Assembly (NCBI GenBank): GCA_949825025.1
Contig: OX463785.1
Coordinates: 9,239,971 to 9,303,970, forward strand
Length of the DNA: 64,000 bases
Direction: 5' to 3'
Origin: Siphlonurus alternatus
Lineage: Eukaryota; Arthropoda; Insecta; Ephemeroptera; Siphlonuridae
The notes under the pieces are model-generated. The model saw nothing but the letters and a program-made list of their open reading frames with translations. It searched no databases and was not told the origin of the DNA. The translations under genes and the position numbers were made by a program. Positions within the stretch are counted from its first letter, which is position 1; each line of letters starts with the position of its first letter. Positions 58,863 to 64,000 of this stretch are shown here, one piece after another.

Positions 58863-60965
58863 AAATAAAAAATATAACTATTCTTCGTACATTGTGGTCT
58901 ACAATATTGAGATTATTGGCGTTAAGTGAGGTGATTTTAGGGTATTTAACCTTATTATAATTCAGGCAAGAACTTATAAGGGTCAGTAGCCAGATCAACT
59001 ATGTGCTATCAACGCGGAGCTGGTTTCAATAGACTGCCATGGCATGCAGGCAAAAATTTCTACTTTGATAATTCCCTTCCTGCATGTGAAAAAATTGGCA
59101 TATATTTGCCCCCCCCTCCCCCCCTCACTGTCTAATTCCTAATTCTGGTTGATGTATAAATATAAATATTCTATGACACACTAAAGACTAAAGTAATATC
59201 AATATACTCAATTTTTGAAAATTTTAACTGAGATGGTAAAAGAATATATATTGAGTCACAGTTTGTGTTTCATTTTTGATCATGAATTTTGATTTTAAGG
59301 ATGTAATTTTTCCACCCTTGATTTTATAATTTTAAATGTGAATCGATTTAAAAAATAAATAAATAAATCAGAAGTTGTTGAAAATAAAAATTAAGCATGA
59401 TTGAATGGAAAATGTTTAAAAAAAAAGAAGCTAAAGTTATTATTTGATATGCTGGAGTATATTTTTTAATGAAGGGTTGTCTTAGTTAATTTTTAAATAG
59501 CATCAATAGATTCGGAAGGGCATGTCAATTTACCCCTAAAAAATTGGTTCACATCGAATAATTTTTTTTATCACTTTAATTTAACATGGAAATCTCATCA
59601 AAGAAATGAAATTTTTTGTTTTGAGACCTCCAGAAGGAGTTTTTTTTTTTTTATCGAAAAGTAACTACCAGGGTTATTATTACAACTATCAATTTAGGTA
59701 CAAAATTTTAAAGCTCCACTAAAAGCTTCATTGTAGAATCCGTGACTGAAAATTAAACACGAATAATTGTGAATCACTCGGTATATAAGTATAGCATTTA
59801 AGAAGAAACAAGCTAAATAAACGTTTTGCAAATATAACCGCATGGCAACACAGCAAATATATTTTATAAATTACCTAGACCTTGCTAAATCTGCACTAAG
59901 AACTTAAGGTAAAACTGGTTTTAGGTATGTAGCATTCTTGTAATGGTTTTGTTTTTTTGCTTCAAGTGTATGTACCGTATACGTATATAAAGTGGGTGTA
60001 TGTATTTGAAAGAAGTTATAAAATCGCACATATGAGAAAAACCAAATATCAACCTTGATTCATGTTGGTAAGGTTGAAGGTTCCATTTTTTTTTATTACT
60101 TTCCTTAATACAGATTAAGACACCGATTTGACCCATGTTGAAGATCTAAGCTAATAATATTCAATTATTGTAGGCCCCATCAACGCTCCCTCTACAGATG
60201 GAGTGGGCGGTGGCCCCATTTATGTACGCACCACCGCGATACTTTCAATGCACCCATTATGCAATGTTATTTTTTTTTAAATTTCACGATGCAATAGGGC
60301 AAAAAAAAAAGTGTATGAAATTCATGCGTGTTCTATCCTGCGTAAAGGATCCTTTGCAACAGAGGTCAGTTCCAAAGTTTGGAAGATTAGAACCTATAGA
60401 CAGGGCGGACAGGAAAGGCCGGAGCATGCTACTTCTGGAGGTCTCCTAATACTGGACATGAGCCCTTTTATGACTTCCTTACAACAGGCCAATCTCACGA
60501 TACCATGACGATAATATATTATATTGTAAGTTTATCGTTTTTATATTATAGTTTTCTTATTTCTATAAAATTATAATTATATCACATAAAAAATGCACAG
60601 AAATTATACTTATAGCAATTTGTAAGTTTTATATAGTAATTCATCAATAAAATTCTTTCAGCAAGTACATAATTATATATTTCTCAGGTACATATTATAG
60701 AACAGTTATATATTACAGGTATTACACACATGTCGCGTATTTTATGAAATTCCTTCACAGTATCTTCCAATTAAAAATGTCATTAATTCAGTTGAGAATC
60801 TCTGTATAGAGGCTATAATAATTATATAGTATAAGAAATCAAGCTCCGTATTACAGTACAGTATATAATTTTACTAATTTTATACTCTTGCTTTTTTTTT
60901 TTACTAGAAATGAATATTATCCTTTTTATACAAATACAATGAAACCCTTAAAACGTGTAAAAAGT

Positions 60966-60987
60966 ATATATATATATACTGTATATA

Positions 60988-61040
<53 letters not shown>
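60966..61040. repeat. (TA)n microsatellite
   Basis: TA run interrupted near its left end. It produces an artefactual poly-Ile/Tyr frame. Confidence 0.9.
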
Positions 61041-61044
<4 letters not shown>

Positions 61045-62664
61045 TAACCTGCAGTAATCTGTATTAAAATTTAAAGTTGCAAAATGAATAAATACTATTA
61101 GCATCATGTATGCAGTTAAAAAGCAGATTACAAAATAGTAAGTTACTCGTAAGACAAAAGGTACCATCTGCATGCCCGTGGTAAGTTGACGTATTATTAT
61201 GACATAAGACATAACATAAGTACTGACCCTCCTATAATAAAACGAGCAGAATGCAGATATATAGCACCTTATTCTATAACGCTACCGATTTGTTTCTATC
61301 AACACAATGCTATAATAGAGTTCATTATAAGAGTCGAATGTAAATAAAACGCACCTTTGATCTGTATTGAAGCTCCCGGTGTACGACCGTCTCCGATTAG
61401 GTCCTAAGCTTAATAAGCAAGCACGCGCGAGGATTCCCTTACTTTAGCAGTCTCTCCTATATATCATCTCTCTGATTGGCCAAGCGCTCAGGTCGTCGCA
61501 GTCAAGGTTCTCCCTGACCCTGAAAAGCTCGAGGTTGTTAAACCTTCCGCATAGAGTGGTTCTAGGATTATAATTACATATTGAGACTAATTTTTTCTAT
61601 CATATTTTATGGTTTTTAACAGTAAAAATTAATTTCTAGAGAGAATAAAAACTTGCTATTTTTTTCCTACATGTTTTTTAAACGTTTTCTGTGTTTATGA
61701 AAAACTAAAAATAAAAATGAAAGGGTTACGTAAGATTAGATTAATAAACAAGAAAGAATGTTGTGCTTTTTTGTTGACAGCACTTTCTGAAATTGGCAAA
61801 TTAGTTTTATTAAGAAATTTGCTTGGATTAATACTATTTTTATGTTTTTCTTACATTAGCTTTACATGGAAATTTTATTTTCATTTTTTTTTTTTAATTT
61901 TATTGTTTGTTTTTTATATTTTTATATTTTCTTTTGAAAAATTATGATACAAAATATTTTACAAAGGTGGGAAATACGGCATAATCCAACTAGGATTATG
62001 AGTTCTGAGTCAAATAAAATATTTAACGTGGATACCCCAAAACAATAAGCAATAGTGTTTTTTTTTTTTTTTTTTTTTCATCTGGCAGTATTTATAAATA
62101 CAGGGTTATTTAATCAGCAAGAAAAAAAGTGACTACGATTGACCTGAACTGTATTTACATCGGGGTCTGTAATCGAGTACAGAAAACGTAAGCAGAGCTT
62201 CACAAAAAGTGTACTTGATTTTTTTTACATAATATATTCTGCCTTATCAATATGCATAATTACACAGTATAGCTCAGATATATAGCTTTGCTCGAGTTGC
62301 ATTATTTTTTGCACCATATACACAGTATAATTATTTCAAAAAGAAAATTATTTTATAGTTCTGTTCGTATGAATTATTATGATCCAGCATCTAAATTTTT
62401 TCTACATTTCCAAAATATTTTGATCATATTTTTCGCAGAACGCGTATAATTAATTATATGCAGCATATTAACGTAAGGTTTATTTTTGTTTTCAAAGGTT
62501 ATATATATCTATTCTTGAAGGTTAAAACATGCATGATATCTATGGAACCGGTGATATATCTTGTTTGACCAGCACAGACCACGGTAAATTAAAACAGCAG
62601 GTATTTGAAAATATCCCATTACTCCTTGATCATGCCCCCAATATACCAAATAATAAACATATTA

Positions 62665-62806
62665 AGGGTCATTCACAAAGTCTTAAGGCCACATTTAAGG
62701 CTCGATAAATTAAAGCTTGATTTTAGAAGTGTTTTTTAGACCCAAAATTTCTGGTCTTAAATTATTGAGCCTTAAATGTGGCCTTAAGGCTTTGTGAATG
62801 CCCATT
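62665..62806. mobile_element. Fold-back MITE, about 140 bp
   Basis: AGGGTCATTCACAAAGTCTT against AAGGCTTTGTGAATGCCC, with GGCCACATTTAAGGCTC paired inside. Ends related to 56553. Confidence 0.75.
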
Positions 62807-63563
62807 ATAATATTACAATATTTATTTTCAATAATATCATCGTGCGCGCAGCAGTATCATAAGTATTTTGTTGGTACAGGACGTACTGCAACGTATCAAA
62901 AGTATGTTCCCGATAAAAATAAAACAAAGTAGTGAATATAAAATTGATTATACCTATAGTAATAACATATAATATACTGTATAATGGTAATAATAATGAT
63001 ACGACATACAGATTGTATATTTTTTATATATATATAATACCCTTTGGAACAAAGTGAATAGTGGAAAAAAAATGAAACATCCGTACATATATTCATATTT
63101 AATTAAAATGTACACCTCTGGACACAAAGAACGGTACTCCCTTTCCCCCCCTCCCTTCGCTCTGTTTATTTGTATTACCTCGCTGTATATGGAGTAATTT
63201 TAAATTATTTTCTATTCGTCCAATTCCAAGTACATTTATGCATATATTAATAACAATAACAGGTATGCATGGGTCATGGGTCAGACACGTCCAGTATAAT
63301 ACATAATACAAACAATTTTCTAAATTTCACTGCAGTTTTGATAGAGTAGTAACAAGTATCAGAGGAGAAATACTTTAACCTATCGTCTAAAATCTTGATA
63401 TTTTTGTGTACATTTTTAAATTATATATTTATTGTACAGCTGAATATATTTATGCATTGGGCCGCATTGTCAATTAAGTTAATTCTACTTGGTGAACATA
63501 ATTCTTTTTAGTATGGCTAGCAGGCAAGGTGCTTGCCTTAAATCTCACCCAAATTTTAAACAG

Positions 63564-63751
63564 CATATCGACGTGTTAGCCGAAAAATATCCTAACTTGG
63601 CCAACTCCATTGGCAAGCTGGGAATAACTCCATTGGCAAGCTGGAAAAAATATCCTAACTCCATTTTGCTTATCAATGGAGTTAGGATTTTTTTCTCCAG
63701 CTTACTAATGAAGTTAGGATATTTTTCCGCTACTATATGCACGTCGATATG
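63564..63751. mobile_element. Fold-back with internal direct duplication
   Basis: CATATCGACGTG against CACGTCGATATG at the ends. TATCCTAAC words occur in both arms. ACTCCATTGGCAAGCTGG is present twice in tandem in the left arm only, so one arm was duplicated after insertion. Confidence 0.7.
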
Positions 63752-63890
63752 TTATTGTCCATTGTATGGAGGTGCAGATCCAGCTAGTGATACAAAGGGT
63801 TATGTAAAGTCCCTGCTGTTCCGTGGTGTGCAACAAAATATATAAAAAAACAGAAAGTATTAATTTAATAGTATTTATTGTTAATGAGAT

Positions 63891-64000
63891 ATTGGAATGT
63901 GAAAATTTTAGTAGCTTAATCGGAAGAAGGGGTAAAAATATGGTACTGTGAATTTTTTCAGATTTTTCTGAGACCATGAACTATTTTTAAAAAATTATTG
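63891..64000. mobile_element. Core-sharing MITE, cut by window end
   Basis: TTGGAATGTGAAAATTTTAG, then GGGGTAAAAATATGGTACT and TTTTTTCAGATTTTTCTGAG match the left half of 12656-12963. Confidence 0.75.

Larger units (their letters stand above)
55387..64000. other. Flotillin-2 intron, distal part
   Basis: 8.6 kb with no gene recognised. It contains MITEs (56553, 58665, 62665, 63564, 63891), a TA run (60966-61040) and a GC-richer patch at about 61370-61530. A hydrophobic open frame at 61717-61947 is probably chance in T-rich DNA. Confidence 0.55.

Noticed and set aside
58693..58998. Overlapping open frames on both strands (101 and 71 aa)
   Set aside because: They lie inside a MITE copy related to 18192-18680 and match no protein family I recognise.
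60198..60508. Two + frames near 60.2-60.5 kb
   Set aside because: Overlapping frames in a mildly GC-richer stretch without splice sites or family motifs.
61717..61947. 76-aa hydrophobic frame starting at a real ATG
   Set aside because: T-rich chance frame with Phe/Ile/Leu runs, no homologue recognised and no splice or promoter context.
63564..63751. CRISPR-like repeats (ACTCCATTGGCAAGCTGG twice)
   Set aside because: Only two adjacent copies within a fold-back element of a eukaryotic genome, with no spacer pattern.

Overview
This is an AT-rich, intron-rich insect genome window. Split genes with GT-AG introns, AATAAA signals, poly-A-tailed retroelement debris and an insect-specific gene block make it an arthropod nuclear scaffold. 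A hemipteran-like insect is my best guess, but the order cannot be fixed from the sequence alone.

Left part (1-26.5 kb), ordinary housekeeping genes. On + lie a partial BEN-domain gene (exons at 1013-1156, 3657-3815/3864 and 5970-6026), TMX2 (thioredoxin-related transmembrane protein 2, 7343-10332, N-terminal exon not found) and the mitochondrial sirtuin Sirt4 (14497-16034, complete in two exons). On - lies the protein phosphatase 4 catalytic subunit (20032-24107, six coding exons, exactly 307 aa). Head-to-head with it is the first coding exon of flotillin-2 (26474-26522, +), which encodes the myristoylated N-terminus.

Right part (26.5-64 kb). No further flotillin-2 exon is visible, so this whole stretch is best read as one giant flotillin-2 intron. 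Three GMC oxidoreductase genes sit inside it on the opposite strand, at 34609-36495, 47869-49764 and 53509-55386. A GMC cluster nested in a flotillin-2 intron is a known ancient arrangement in insects. Here all three coding regions are uninterrupted by introns and each is preceded by a splice acceptor touching the ATG. They encode secreted flavoenzymes with a His-His catalytic pair. The middle gene carries one in-frame TAA at codon 313 of an otherwise intact reading frame.

Between the genes the window is packed with fold-back (long-hairpin) MITEs. One group is flanked by TTAA. Another group shares a core but has variable ends and centres. Other hairpin types and three clear transposon-in-transposon nestings are also present. 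There is also a hAT-like element (1258-3538), a 5S-rRNA-headed SINE with a poly-A tail (40230-40580), a non-LTR retrotransposon 3' fragment, and TA microsatellites.

The genes do not form one pathway. The only functional grouping is the GMC array. I saw no prokaryote-style system, CRISPR array or new multi-gene machine. The most unusual items are the GMC array architecture, the recent nonsense codon, the 5S SINE and the density and nesting of fold-back elements.
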